DNA of 64,000 nt from Defluviimonas sp. SAOS-178_SWC (GTDB lineage Bacteria; Pseudomonadota; Alphaproteobacteria; Rhodobacterales; Rhodobacteraceae), in NCBI RefSeq assembly GCF_039830135.1, contig NZ_CP156081.1:1412001-1476000 (forward strand). Direction: 5' to 3'. The notes under the pieces are model-generated. The model saw only the letters and a program-made list of their open reading frames with translations, was not told where the DNA came from and did no database searches. Positions 35,724-45,232 of the stretch are shown here, one piece after another (positions within the stretch are counted from its first letter, which is position 1; each line of letters opens with the position of its first letter). Both the position numbers and the translations under genes were made by a program.

Positions 35724-37235
35724 TCAGAGCCCGAGTTTCTGCGCGACGAGCTGGTTCACCGTGGCCGGGTTGGCCTTGCCGCCCGTGGCCTTCAGCACCT
35801 GGCCCACGAACCAGCCGGCGAGCTTCGGGTTGGCCTTGGCCTTTTCGACCTGATCGGGGTTTGCGGCGATGACCTCGTCCACGGCGGCCTCGATGGCGCC
35901 GCTATCGGTGACCTGCTTCATCCCGTGCTTCGCGGCCACGTCGGCGGGATCGCCGCCCTCGGTCCAGAGGATCTCGAAGAGGTCCTTCGCCATCTTGCCG
36001 GAGATCTCGCCCTTGGCGATGAGGTCGAGGACCCCGCCAAGCTGGTCGGCCGAGATCGGGCTTTCGGCGATCGCGTGGCCTTCCTTGTTGAGCCGACCGA
36101 AGAGCTCGTTGATCACCCAGTTCGCGGCCTGCTTGCCGTCGCGGCCCTTGGCCACCGCCTCGAAGAAGGCGGCGTTCTCGACCTCGGCGGTCAGCACGTT
36201 CGCGTCGTAGTCGGTCATGCCGTAGTCGCCTACGAACCGCGCCTTCTTGGCGTCCGGAAGCTCGGGCATGGAGGCGGCGATGTCGTCGACCCAAGCCTGC
36301 TCGATCTCCAAGGGCAGGAGGTCGGGGCAGGGGAAGTAGCGGTAATCATGCGCCTCTTCCTTCGAGCGCATGGAGCGGGTTTCGCCCTTGTCGGGATCGT
36401 AAAGCCGGGTTTCCTGCACGACCTTGCCGCCATCCTCGACGATGGCGATCTGGCGGCGGGCTTCGTAATCAATGGCTTGCTGGATGAAGCGCATCGAGTT
36501 CATGTTCTTGATCTCGCAGCGCGTGCCGAGAACGGAATGATCGCCCGTCGCCTGGTATTTCTCGTAATCCCCGGGCTTGCAGATCGAGACGTTAACGTCG
36601 GCGCGGAGGTTGCCGTTCTGCATGTTGCCGTCGCAGGTGCCGAGATAGCGCAGGATCTGGCGGAGCTTGCCGACATAGGCCGCCGCCTCCTCCGGGCCAC
36701 GAATGTCGGGGCGCGAGACGATCTCCATCAGCGCCACGCCGGTGCGGTTGAGATCGACGAAGGACATCGTCGGGTCGAGGTCGTGGATCGACTTGCCGGC
36801 GTCCTGTTCGAGGTGGATCCGCTCGATCCGGACCCGCCGGGCGATGCCCGGCCCCATCTCGACCAGCACTTCGCCTTCGCCCACGATCGGGTGGTAGAGC
36901 TGGGAGATCTGGTAGCCCTGCGGCAGGTCGGGGTAGAAGTAGTTCTTGCGGTCGAAGGCGCTGAAGAGATTGATCTCGGCCTTGAGGCCAAGTCCCGTGC
37001 GCACCGCCTGCGCCACGCAGAATTCGTTGATGACGGGAAGCATCCCCGGCATTGCGGCATCCACGAAGGCGACGTTGGAATTCGGCTCCGCCCCGAATTC
37101 CGTCGAAGCGCCGGAGAAAAGCTTGGCCTTGGAGGCGACCTGGGCATGGACTTCGAGGCCGATGACGAGTTCCCAGTCGGCTTTCGCGCCGGCGATCACC
37201 TTGGGTTTCGGGGCTTCAAAGGTCAGGTCGAGCAT
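35724..37235 (-). CDS. gatB: Aspartyl/glutamyl-tRNA amidotransferase subunit B
   Basis: The gene encodes 503 residues. GatB phosphorylates and amidates mischarged Glu-tRNA(Gln) and Asp-tRNA(Asn) with GatA and GatC. Signatures: [64 protein letters not shown], and the C-terminal YqeY-like helical tail. gatA and gatC are not in the window. Confidence 0.97.
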   Translation of the reverse strand: MLDLTFEAPKPKVIAGAKADWELVIGLEVHAQVASKAKLFSGASTEFGAEPNSNVAFVDAAMPGMLPVINEFCVAQAVRTGLGLKAEINLFSAFDRKNYFYPDLPQGYQISQLYHPIVGEGEVLVEMGPGIARRVRIERIHLEQDAGKSIHDLDPTMSFVDLNRTGVALMEIVSRPDIRGPEEAAAYVGKLRQILRYLGTCDGNMQNGNLRADVNVSICKPGDYEKYQATGDHSVLGTRCEIKNMNSMRFIQQAIDYEARRQIAIVEDGGKVVQETRLYDPDKGETRSMRSKEEAHDYRYFPCPDLLPLEIEQAWVDDIAASMPELPDAKKARFVGDYGMTDYDANVLTAEVENAAFFEAVAKGRDGKQAANWVINELFGRLNKEGHAIAESPISADQLGGVLDLIAKGEISGKMAKDLFEILWTEGGDPADVAAKHGMKQVTDSGAIEAAVDEVIAANPDQVEKAKANPKLAGWFVGQVLKATGGKANPATVNQLVAQKLGL

Positions 37236-37467
37236 GGGGAGCGTCCTTCCGGCTGTCCGGCCCGCTTTCTAAGCGAGCGGGCCCCGACCGGCAAGTGGCC
37301 GTGTCGCCGGGAAAAGGCGACGGCGGTCCGGGAGCTTGCCGAGCCGGATGGACGGGCGCAGGCGACCTTCCGCCGATGCCGTCCGTCGATGGTTGCGGGG
37401 CGCGGGGAATTCGCTGAATTTGTCGGCGCCGGCACGCAAGCCCGGCGTCGCCTGGCAGCCCGTACCG

Positions 37468-38076
37468 ATGTTCACGCGCGTGTCCCGTCCGCTCGCCCTG
37501 ATCGCGATGCTTCTTCCGGCCGCCTGTGTGGACACGGCCGAACCCGAAATGGGGCGCGCGGCCTTCCTTCCGGCGATGCGATGGGACAATCGGCCCGAGG
37601 CGGAGGAATGGACGGCGGCAACGCTTGCCGCCTTGCGGGTCGAGGGCGCGGTTCTCGCCTCGACCGTCCCCGCCGACGTGGAGGGCTTCTGCCCGAACTA
37701 CGCCTCCGCGACCGCGCCGGAGCGGCGGGCCTTCTGGGCCGGGCTCTTCTCGGCCCTCGCCAAGCACGAGAGCACCTGGAACCCGCACGCGAAGGGCGGT
37801 GGCGGCCGCTGGATCGGCCTGATGCAGATCGCGCCGACGACCGCGCAGGCCTATGACTGCGACCTGCCGGCGGGCGCGGGGCTGACCGATGGCGGCGCGA
37901 ACCTCGCCTGTGCGGTCAAGATCGCGGCGGCGCAGGTCGGACGCGACGGGGCGATCGTCTCGGACGGGACCGGCGGTTGGCGCGGCATCGCGCGCGACTG
38001 GGCGCCGATGCGGGTCGCGGCCAAGCGCGAGGACGTGGCCGAGTGGACCAGCGCGCAGGATTACTGTCAGGGCTAG
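37468..38076 (+). CDS. Lipoprotein with lytic transglycosylase-like domain
   Basis: The gene encodes 202 residues. Start ATG 37468 gives a lipoprotein signal (MFTRVSRPLALIAMLLPAAC), lipobox LPAAC. The SLT-like core shows SALAKHESTWNPHAKG with the catalytic-type Glu, and GRWIGLMQIAPTTAQAYDC with the GLMQI motif; further cysteines (FCPNY, LACAVK, DYCQG) may form disulfides. Likely cleaves peptidoglycan glycan strands from the membrane. In-frame upstream starts would lack the signal. Confidence 0.82.
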   Translation: MFTRVSRPLALIAMLLPAACVDTAEPEMGRAAFLPAMRWDNRPEAEEWTAATLAALRVEGAVLASTVPADVEGFCPNYASATAPERRAFWAGLFSALAKHESTWNPHAKGGGGRWIGLMQIAPTTAQAYDCDLPAGAGLTDGGANLACAVKIAAAQVGRDGAIVSDGTGGWRGIARDWAPMRVAAKREDVAEWTSAQDYCQG

Positions 38077-38112
38077 CGTGTTGGCGCCGGGCCAGTCGGG
38101 GCCCATGCGCCC

Positions 38113-38526
38113 CTATGCCATGATCCGGATGCCGCGCCGGCCGAATTCGCGCATCAGCGCGCCCTGATCGAACTTTTCCACCCCCGAGAGCGGCACCGTG
38201 CGCCCGTCGGCAAGTCGGAGGACGCAGACCGTCTGTCCGGTCGTGCCGTTGCCGATGGCGACGCCGATAAGGTCGTCGAGCGATGCACTCTGCCGCCCCT
38301 TGCGGGTGAACCAGTCGATGCGGTTCGGACCGAGCCGGAAGCCCCGGCCGGGATTGCGGATGAGCCGCGCGAGCACGAGCGCGAGGTAGAGGACCGCGAG
38401 CACCGGAACCAGCGCATTAAGTGTGAGAGTGAAGCTCAGATACACCGCCACCATGGCGATACCGAGCGCGAGATACGTGCCAGGCCGACGCGCCTGACGC
38501 AGATAGCCGAACGTGTCCATTTGCAT
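38113..38526 (-). CDS. Small membrane protein, PH-like domain possible
   Basis: The gene encodes 137 residues with two adjacent membrane spans (TYLALGIAMVAVYLSFTL and LVPVLAVLYLALVLARL) followed by a cytoplasmic beta-rich part (RLGPNRIDWFTRKGRQSASLDDLIG, VCVLRLADGRTVPL). The layout resembles bacterial PH-domain membrane proteins, but I cannot assign a family. Convergent with the lytic transglycosylase-like gene. Confidence 0.7.
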   Translation of the reverse strand: MQMDTFGYLRQARRPGTYLALGIAMVAVYLSFTLTLNALVPVLAVLYLALVLARLIRNPGRGFRLGPNRIDWFTRKGRQSASLDDLIGVAIGNGTTGQTVCVLRLADGRTVPLSGVEKFDQGALMREFGRRGIRIMA

Positions 38527-38718
38527 GGTTCAACGCCCCCCCAGATTTACCCAGGTTCAGGATAGGCCAGCGGGGCCGGAAGCCGAAATCGACAGGGGGA
38601 CACCGCCGGGACTTGGGGGGCTGGCCGAAACGATCGCCCCACGAGGCGGCGATTGGGCGGTTTCCCCCGGCAATCGCCGTCGTTCCGCCGGCCGCGCCCG
38701 ATTCGCCGCGGCGGGGTT

Positions 38719-39471
38719 CTACCGTCCGCCCGAAACGTCGAGGACAGTGCCGGTGACGTAGGACGCATCCTCGGAGGCGAGCCAGAGGACGGCTTTCGCG
38801 ATCTCGTGCGCGGTTCCGGGACGGCCCATCGGGATGCGGTCGGCCAGCAGGTTGGCGCGGTCGGGCTCCCCCCCCTTGCCGTGAATGCCGGTCTCGATGA
38901 TGCCCGGCCGGATCGAGACCACGCGAATGCCTTCCGCCGCCACCTCGTCGGCGAGCCCTTTCGTCAGCACGTCGAGCCCGGCTTTGGCCGAAGCGTAATC
39001 GACATATCGGCCGGCCGAGCCGAGCCGCGCAGCGACCGACGAGATATTGACGATCACCCCGCCGTCGCCGCCGTTCCGGGTCGACATCCGCCGCGCGGCA
39101 TGGCCCGCCAGAAGGAACGGCGCGGTGAGGTTGACGGCGAACATCCGGTTGAGGCGCTCGGGCGTCATCTCCTCCACCCGCTGGGCTGTGTCGACGATGC
39201 CGGCGTTGTTGATCAGCGCGTCGAGGCGGGGAAAGGCGCCGTCGAACGCCTCCATCAGCCGGCCGGCGTTCATCGGATCGGAGAGATCGGCTTGCAGGAT
39301 GACGGCGCGGCCGCCGGCCTCGGTGACGGCCTGCGCCGTCAGTTCGGCCCCGGCGCGGTTGCTGTTGTAATGGACGGCGACGTCCCATCCCGCCCGCGCC
39401 ATCTGCCGCGCGGTTTCCTGGCCGATCCCGTCCGAGGCGCCGGTGATGAGCGCGGTTCTGCGCTGGATCAT
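38719..39471 (-). CDS. Short-chain dehydrogenase/reductase (SDR)
   Basis: The gene encodes 250 residues. Classical SDR motifs: cofactor loop TGASDGIGQE, NNAG, catalytic Ser in NISSVAA, and YxxxK in YVDYASAKAG. The Asn-Arg pair after beta-2 (HYNSNRAGAE) suggests NADPH preference. Substrate unknown; closest in feel to 3-oxoacyl-ACP reductase-like or sugar dehydrogenases. Shares a minus-strand run with pepN, 31 bases away. Confidence 0.9.
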   Translation of the reverse strand: MIQRRTALITGASDGIGQETARQMARAGWDVAVHYNSNRAGAELTAQAVTEAGGRAVILQADLSDPMNAGRLMEAFDGAFPRLDALINNAGIVDTAQRVEEMTPERLNRMFAVNLTAPFLLAGHAARRMSTRNGGDGGVIVNISSVAARLGSAGRYVDYASAKAGLDVLTKGLADEVAAEGIRVVSIRPGIIETGIHGKGGEPDRANLLADRIPMGRPGTAHEIAKAVLWLASEDASYVTGTVLDVSGGR

Positions 39472-39502
39472 GTCGTCCGCTCCTTTCCCGGGCGCGGCTG
39501 GG

Positions 39503-42064
39503 TCAGCCGCGGATCCGGCCGACCATCTCGGTCACGTCGCGGCTGAGGCCGGGGGTGGCGAGAATGCGGTCAAGCTCGGCCCGGATCAGCGCCTTGCGGT
39601 CCTCGTCGTAGCGCGCCCAGGTCTCGAAGGCCGTCGACATCCGGGCGGTGGTCTGCGGGTTGACCGGATCGAGCTTCAGGAGCCAGTCGGCATAGAAGCG
39701 ATAGGCCGCCCCCGAGGCGTGATGGAAGCCTGCGTGGTTGGCCGCGAGCGCGCCGAGAAGCGCGCGGAAGCGGTTGGGGTTCTGCCAGTCGAAATCGGGA
39801 TGCTGCGAGAGGCGCTCGGCGGTCATCGCCGCCTCGTCCGGCAGGGCATGGGCGACCTGCACCATGAACCATTTGTCGATCACTAGCCGGTTGGTTTGCC
39901 AGCGTTCGTAGAAGGCCCCGATCTCGCGCGTGCCGCGCCCGCCCTCGATCAGGCAGGCCAGCGCGCCGTGGCTTTCGGTCATGTTGGAAGCGCTGGCGAA
40001 GAGCGAGGCCGCTCGGGTGCCGTTGTCGATATGGTTCAGAAGGCCGAGGCAACCGAGCCGCAGCGCCCGCTTTCCGGCAGCAGCGGCATCGGGGGAGAAC
40101 TCCCCTTCCGTCGCCATCGCGTCATAGGTCGCGACAAGCGGTTTTTGCAGATGCCGCGCGATGGCCGTGGCAAGCGCCGCGCGGCCCGCATGGATCGCCG
40201 CGGGATCGGGCACGCGGCCGGCATCGTGAAGCGTCTGGGCCAGATCGTCCTCTGACGGCAATCGCAGGCAGAGCGCGCGGAAGGCGGGATCGAGGCTTTC
40301 GTCAGCGAGGACTGCCCCGAGCGCTTCGATGAAGCTTTGCGAGGGCGCGCGATCCTCGGCGATCATGCCGGCCAGAACGTCCTTGGCGAGTGCGCGGCCG
40401 GCTTCCCATTTGTTGAAGGGGTCGGTGTCGTGCGCGAGAAGGAAGGCGCGTTCCGTCTGATCGACCTTGCGGTCGAGTACGACCGGCGCGGAAAAGCCGC
40501 GCAGGATCGACGCGACCGGGCGCGAGGCGAGGGTGTCGAAGCGGAAGCTTTGGGTGGCCTCGGTCATTTCCAGCACCGTCGTCGGCACCACCTCGTCGCC
40601 GTTCGGGTTGAGAAGCCCGACGGCGATCGGGATGACGCGCGGCGGCTTCTTGTCCTGTCCGGGCGTCGGCGGTGTCTTCTGGATGAAGGTCAGCGTGTAG
40701 GTGCCATCTGACCAGGCTTCGGACACCGTCAGGCGCGGAGTGCCGGCATCGGTGTACCAGCGCTTGAACTGGGCAAGATCACGGCCCGTCGCATCCTCGA
40801 AGACCTTGAGCCAGTCCTCGATGGTCGCCGCCTCGCCGTCATGGCGGTCGAAATAGAGGTCGAGCGCCTTCTTGTAACCCTCGTCGCCGACGAGGCGCTT
40901 CAGCATGCCAATGACCTCGGCGCCCTTCTCGTAAACCGTGGCGGTGTAGAAGTTGTTGATCTCGACATAGTGGTCGGGCCGGACCGGATGCGCGAGCGGC
41001 CCCATATCCTCGCGGAACTGGCGGGCGCGGAGCGTCAGAACATCGTCGATCCGCTTCACCGGCGCGGAGCGCATGTCGGAGGTGAATTGCTGGTCGCGGA
41101 AGACCGTGAGCCCTTCCTTCAGGCAAAGCTGGAACCAGTCGCGGCAGGTGATGCGGTTGCCGGTCCAGTTGTGGAAATACTCATGCGCGATGACGCCCTC
41201 GATCCGCTCGAAATCGAGGTCGGTGGCGGTTTCGGGCGAGGCGAGGACCAGCTTGGAGTTGAAGACGTTCAGCCCCTTGTTCTCCATCGCGCCCATGTTG
41301 AAGTCGTCCACCGCGACGATGTTGAAGACGTCGAGGTCGTATTCGCGGCCGTAAACCTCCTCGTCCCATTTCATCGAACGGATGAGGCTGTCCATCGCGT
41401 AGGCGCAGCGGTCCTGATCGCCGTCGCGAACCCAGATGTTGAGGTCGACCTTGCGGCCGGACATCGTGGTGAAGGTATCGGGGACGGCTTTCAGGTCGCC
41501 CGCGACAAGGGCGAAGAGATAGGCGGGTTTCGGCCAGGGATCGGTCCATTCCGCCCATCCGGCGCCCTTGCCGGTCGGATTGCCGTTCGACAGGAGGGCG
41601 GGCATGTCGGACTCGATCCGCACCTTGAAGGGCGCCATCACGTCGGGACGGTCGGGGTAGAAGGTGATCTTGCGGAAGCCTTCCGCCTCGCACTGGGTGC
41701 AATAGATGCCGCCCGACATGTAAAGCCCCTCGAGCGCGGTGTTCGCTTCGGGGTCGATCTCCACCTCCGCCTCCCACAGGAAGGGGCCATCGGGGATCTG
41801 GTCGGCCGAGAGCGTCAGGCCGGTGTCGTCCTGAACCGGGCGGACGGGCTTGCCGTCGACACTCGCCGACACGAGCGTCAAATTCTCGCCGTCGAGGCAG
41901 AGGTCGTGGCGACCGGGGCTCGTCGGGTTGGGCGCGAAGGCGATCCGGGCAAGGACGCGTGTCGTCTTCGGCGCGAGGCGGAAGGTCAGATCGACGCCTT
42001 CGATGACGAAGGGATAGGGGGCATAGTCGGCGAGCAGCGTCGGCTGCGGGGTGGCGTCCTTCAT
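39503..42064 (-). CDS. pepN: Aminopeptidase N
   Basis: The gene encodes 853 residues of the M1 metallopeptidase family. The exopeptidase motif GAMEN and zinc site HEYFHNWTGNRITCRDWFQLCLKEGLTVFRDQQF (HExxH plus distal Glu) are present, with the catalytic Tyr in the TATVYEKGAEV region. Length and the C-terminal helical domain match E. coli-type PepN, which trims N-terminal residues from peptides in the cytoplasm. No signal peptide. Confidence 0.96.
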   Translation of the reverse strand: MKDATPQPTLLADYAPYPFVIEGVDLTFRLAPKTTRVLARIAFAPNPTSPGRHDLCLDGENLTLVSASVDGKPVRPVQDDTGLTLSADQIPDGPFLWEAEVEIDPEANTALEGLYMSGGIYCTQCEAEGFRKITFYPDRPDVMAPFKVRIESDMPALLSNGNPTGKGAGWAEWTDPWPKPAYLFALVAGDLKAVPDTFTTMSGRKVDLNIWVRDGDQDRCAYAMDSLIRSMKWDEEVYGREYDLDVFNIVAVDDFNMGAMENKGLNVFNSKLVLASPETATDLDFERIEGVIAHEYFHNWTGNRITCRDWFQLCLKEGLTVFRDQQFTSDMRSAPVKRIDDVLTLRARQFREDMGPLAHPVRPDHYVEINNFYTATVYEKGAEVIGMLKRLVGDEGYKKALDLYFDRHDGEAATIEDWLKVFEDATGRDLAQFKRWYTDAGTPRLTVSEAWSDGTYTLTFIQKTPPTPGQDKKPPRVIPIAVGLLNPNGDEVVPTTVLEMTEATQSFRFDTLASRPVASILRGFSAPVVLDRKVDQTERAFLLAHDTDPFNKWEAGRALAKDVLAGMIAEDRAPSQSFIEALGAVLADESLDPAFRALCLRLPSEDDLAQTLHDAGRVPDPAAIHAGRAALATAIARHLQKPLVATYDAMATEGEFSPDAAAAGKRALRLGCLGLLNHIDNGTRAASLFASASNMTESHGALACLIEGGRGTREIGAFYERWQTNRLVIDKWFMVQVAHALPDEAAMTAERLSQHPDFDWQNPNRFRALLGALAANHAGFHHASGAAYRFYADWLLKLDPVNPQTTARMSTAFETWARYDEDRKALIRAELDRILATPGLSRDVTEMVGRIRG

Positions 42065-42131
42065 CGGGCCCTCCGGATGGTTGTGGCGCGGACGTTAGGC
42101 CCTCCGTCCCGGCGCCGCAACCTATCGGATG

Positions 42132-42584
42132 TCAGGCCGCGCCGATATGGGCCGCGAGCTTGCCGAGGGTCTGAAGCCCAAGCTCGACGGCGCCGAAACC
42201 CTTCGCGGTCTCATATTCCTCGACCGTCACGAAGATCATGGACAGCGTGACCTTCGTGCGCCCGCCGAGATCCTCGAACCGGGCCGAGGCATCGGCATGT
42301 TTCGGCCCGTTCTCGCCCCAAAGAAGCGCGTAGTCGATTTGCGTCATCGGCCGGTGGCGGATGCCGCGGTGGTGATTGGGGTAAACCGTGCCGTCCGGCC
42401 CGATCATGTCGAAGACCCACTCGCCGCCGTCGCGAAGGTCGATCCGCGTGGTGCGGCAGGAAAACCCGTCCGGCCCCCACCATTTCGGCAGCGCCTGCGG
42501 ATCGGTCCAGGCCGCCCACACGGTTGCGAGCGGTGCGGCGATGATCCGTTCGATCACCATCGTGCGATCTTCGGAGCCGCTCAT
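42132..42584 (-). CDS. SRPBCC/AHSA1-domain protein (second of operon)
   Basis: The gene encodes 150 residues with an AHSA1/START-like cavity fold: RIIAAPLATVWAAWTDPQALPKWWGP, GGEWVFDMIGPDG, RFEDLGGRTKVTLSM. Such proteins in ArsR-led operons bind unknown hydrophobic ligands. It overlaps the preceding SRPBCC gene by 4 bases. Confidence 0.85.
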   Translation of the reverse strand: MSGSEDRTMVIERIIAAPLATVWAAWTDPQALPKWWGPDGFSCRTTRIDLRDGGEWVFDMIGPDGTVYPNHHRGIRHRPMTQIDYALLWGENGPKHADASARFEDLGGRTKVTLSMIFVTVEEYETAKGFGAVELGLQTLGKLAAHIGAA

Positions 42585-43051
42585 TCCATCAAACCCCTCG
42601 CATAGTCCTCCAGCTGGGTCGCGACCGTGCCCCAGCCGTCGAAAAAGCCCATCGCCTTGTGGGTCTCGGCCTTCTCGGTCGAGCGGTGGCGGGCGATGGC
42701 GGTGTATTTCGTGCGGCCGCCTCCGGCATCCTCGAAAAGCACGATGGCGGTCATGAAGGGATCGGGCGCTGGCTTCCAGCCCTCGGTGTAGCCATCGGTG
42801 AAGACGAGTTTCTCGTTCTCGATCACCTCCAGATAGACGCCGTTGTTCTGCATCTCAGTGCCGTCGACATTGAACGTCGTCTCGAACACGCCGCCCACGC
42901 GCGGGTCGAGCTTGCAATGCGTCACGCTGTGGGGGCGGGGGACGAAGAAATGCGGCAGGTGCCGCTCCTGCGTCCAGCATTGGAAAAGAAGGTCTTTCGG
43001 TGCGTTCAGGGTGCGTTCGAGAACGAGGTCGAGGGATGGGTCAAGGTTCAT
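42581..43051 (-). CDS. SRPBCC/AHSA1-domain protein (first of operon)
   Basis: The gene encodes 156 residues starting MNLDPSLDLVLERTL at 43051. Fold motifs are RTLNAPKDLLFQCWTQERHLPHFF, GGVFETTFNVDGTEM and GGGRTKYTAIARH. A paralogue follows. Its start lies inside the 3' end of the ArsR gene (11-base overlap), so the three genes form one coupled operon. Confidence 0.87.
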   Translation of the reverse strand: MNLDPSLDLVLERTLNAPKDLLFQCWTQERHLPHFFVPRPHSVTHCKLDPRVGGVFETTFNVDGTEMQNNGVYLEVIENEKLVFTDGYTEGWKPAPDPFMTAIVLFEDAGGGRTKYTAIARHRSTEKAETHKAMGFFDGWGTVATQLEDYARGLME

Positions 43052-43388
43052 CGCGAGGATCCTGTATGAGGGTTTGAACATAGGCGTCGAGGCGGTCGAG
43101 GCGCCCTTCCCAAAGCGCGCGCTGCTCGTCGAGCCAGGAGCGCACCGGCGTGAAGGCGCCGGGGACGAGGGTCACGGTGCGGACGCGGCCATCCTTCGCC
43201 GTCGCGACAAGGCCGGAGGCTTCGAGCCTGCGGACATGGGCGAGGAAGGAGGGCAGCGCCATGTCGAACGGGGCCGAAAGTTCGGTCACGGTTGCCGGAC
43301 CGCGCGCCAGCCGCTCCAGAATCGCGCGGCGGGTCGGATCGCCGAGCGCCTGGAAGAGGATGTCGAGCTGGCCGGGCGAGAGGTTCAT
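43041..43388 (-). CDS. ArsR-family transcriptional regulator
   Basis: The gene encodes 115 residues with a winged helix: LFQALGDPTRRAILERLARGPATVTELSAPFDMALPSFLAHVRRLEASGLVATAKDGRVR. There are no cysteines for metal sensing, so it belongs to the type paired with SRPBCC proteins, where it usually represses its own operon. Two direct repeats upstream are good candidates for its binding sites. Confidence 0.9.
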   Translation of the reverse strand: MNLSPGQLDILFQALGDPTRRAILERLARGPATVTELSAPFDMALPSFLAHVRRLEASGLVATAKDGRVRTVTLVPGAFTPVRSWLDEQRALWEGRLDRLDAYVQTLIQDPRDEP

Positions 43389-43401
43389 TTCGGCGCCATT
43401 T

Positions 43402-43472
43402 AGTTAGATAACATCCTAAGTATTCCATTCGCCCGAGTCACGCAAGAACAATTAGTCAGTGTCCTAAGTGTT
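43402..43472 (-). promoter_or_regulatory. Direct repeats, probable ArsR operator region
   Basis: The plus-strand heptamer CCTAAGT occurs at 43415-43421 and 43463-43469, 48 bases apart, each within a longer similar block (TTAGTTAGATAACAT before the first, AATTAGTCAGTGT before the second). On the minus strand this gives ACTTAGGA boxes, the nearer overlapping an AT-rich -10-like TATCTAACTAAAT about 15 bases from the ArsR start. Autoregulation is inferred. Confidence 0.5.
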
Positions 43473-43682
43473 GCGTTGGCCGATCTGGAGTGGCCGGAAG
43501 ATGTGCCTGCGAGAGTGCCGGTCGGACTCGGCTCCTGTTGGTCTTGGGGAGCGGCATGTCACCGCACGAAAAAATGGCGTGGACAGGACGCGAGTCGAAT
43601 GGGCCTCTCGTCAGGTGGCCAGAGAGCTTCTTTACTTCATCGAAGATCGCGCGCTTCCCGGCGCTGGGATAGGCGGCGGGCC

Positions 43683-43958
43683 TGTGTCGACACCGTGCTC
43701 GACATTCCGCTGGCCGCCTACCGCAAGTGGACGCCCGAGCAGATCATGCGCGAGGTGGAGAACAACGCCCAGGGCATCCTCGGCCATGTGGACCGCCAGA
43801 ATGCCGCCGATCCGCTCTACCGTCCGATGGCGCCGGCCTTCGACGGCATCGCCTTCGCCGCCGTCTGCGATCTGGTCTTCAAGGGCAGCGCCCGGCCCTC
43901 GGGCTATACCGAACCCGTCCTGCACGCGCGGCGACGCGAGGTGAAGGCGGCGGGCTAG
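43683..43958 (+). pseudogene. glcB: Malate synthase G remnant with internal deletion
   Basis: The frame reads LDIPLAAYRKWTPEQIMREVENNAQGILG, then directly HVDRQNAADPLYRPMAPAFDGIAFAAVCDLVFKGSARPSGYTEPVLHARRR. Both parts match the C-terminal domain of malate synthase G (E. coli: NNCQSILG and VVDQQNAGDPAYRP, NGYTEPLLHAWR), but about 60 residues that should lie between them, including the SSQHIANW region, are missing, and the catalytic barrel is absent. Nothing upstream back to 43430 shows further homology. It is a decayed fragment of a glyoxylate-cycle gene. Confidence 0.8.
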
Positions 43959-44183
43959 GGGCCGTCGTCACCCATTGCTTTCCCAGGTGCTGCGCTTTCT
44001 TCGACAGGGGGGGAGCGACCGCAACCCTGCCGCCGCCGCGCACGATGCGCCGAATTCGCGGGCATCGTTGCCCAACGTCGCATCATGCGCCGGTGCAGAG
44101 GGGCCTGTGCACTGGCTGGGGCTTTTTCTTTCCGGGGCGCGCGCCTATTCTGTCCACAGGGCGTAGGGAAGGACGGAACGCGC

Positions 44184-44963
44184 ATGGCTCGGCCCATTGT
44201 CGGTATCATCGGCAATATGAACCTCATCAACGATGAATACCCGGTTCATGCCGGCGGCACGATGAACTCCGCCGCGGTGGCGCAGGTCGCGGGCTGCATG
44301 CCGCTTCTGATCCCGACCGATCCGCGCCTTGTCAGCGTCGAGGAGCTTCTGGCCGCCTGCGACGGCTTTCTCCTGACCGGCGGCCGGCCCAACGTCCACC
44401 CCGAGGAGTATGGCGAGGCGGCGACCGAGGCCCACGGCGCCTTCGACCGGTGCCGCGACGCGATCACCCTGCCGCTCGTGCGCGCCTGCGTCGAGCGCGG
44501 CCAGCCGTTCTTCGGCATCTGCCGGGGCTTTCAGGAGGTGAACGTGGCGCTGGGCGGCACGCTCTACCCGGAAATCCGCGACCTGCCGGGGCGGATGAAC
44601 CACCGGATGCCGCCCGACGGCACTCTGGAGGAGAAGTTCGCGCTTCGCCATGCGGTCCGCTTCTCCGACGGCGGGGTCTTCCACCGGCTCTTCGGCGCGG
44701 CCGAGGTGATGACGAATACGCTCCACGGTCAGGGGATCAAGACCGCCGGCAAGCGCATCGTGGTCGACGGCTGGGCGCCGGACGGAACGCCCGAGGCGCT
44801 TTATGTCGAGGGGGCGCCGGGGTTCACGCTGTCTGTGCAGTGGCACCCCGAATGGAATGCCGCCGGGGATCCGGTCTCGCGCCCGCTTTTCGAGGCGTTC
44901 GGCGCGGCGGTGCGTGAATGGGCGGAATGCCCGACGCGGCAGGCGCGGCTGAAATCCGCCTGA
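44184..44963 (+). CDS. Class I glutamine amidotransferase-fold hydrolase (peptidase C26, PuuD-like)
   Basis: The gene encodes 259 residues from ATG 44184. The C26 family has a Cys-His-Glu triad: nucleophile in GICRGFQEVNVALGG, His in SVQWHPEWN. LTGGRPNVHPEEYGE and NTLHGQGIK are typical of gamma-glutamyl-GABA hydrolases of putrescine breakdown. No other puu genes lie nearby, so the substrate is open (gamma-glutamyl amine or peptide). Confidence 0.87.
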   Translation: MARPIVGIIGNMNLINDEYPVHAGGTMNSAAVAQVAGCMPLLIPTDPRLVSVEELLAACDGFLLTGGRPNVHPEEYGEAATEAHGAFDRCRDAITLPLVRACVERGQPFFGICRGFQEVNVALGGTLYPEIRDLPGRMNHRMPPDGTLEEKFALRHAVRFSDGGVFHRLFGAAEVMTNTLHGQGIKTAGKRIVVDGWAPDGTPEALYVEGAPGFTLSVQWHPEWNAAGDPVSRPLFEAFGAAVREWAECPTRQARLKSA

Positions 44964-45232
44964 ATCTTCTGTGCTGGGCATCTCCCTGCGCGCGCCCGCG
45001 CCGCCGGTCGCGCTGCCATGACTGATCTCGGTTATGCCGGTTGCGGTGATCGTCTCGTGCGAGGAGGTGCCGTCGATAGCCGCGCTGTAGCTCGGCGCGG
45101 AGACGGCGCTGGTGGGGCTCAAGATCGAGACGGTACCGGGGTCGGTGACGTTGTAGTGCCGGTCGCAGCCCGCGGCCCCGCTCCTGACCTATTGGCCGCT
45201 GCCGGGCGCAGTCGCGCGGATCAGACCGCGGT
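44964..45232. other. Intergenic region with possible decayed reading frame
   Basis: On the minus strand the intergenic part translates to an S/T/A-rich segment (CDRHYNVTDPGTVSILSPTS, then SAPSYSAAIDGTSSHETIT) like an exported protein fragment. It has no start with a ribosome site and simply runs on antisense through the C26 gene. It may be the remnant of a secreted protein gene. Confidence 0.3.

Noticed and set aside
44145..45122. Minus-strand open frame of 325 codons
   Set aside because: It runs antisense through the C26 hydrolase gene and is the result of high GC; only the intergenic part is worth noting.
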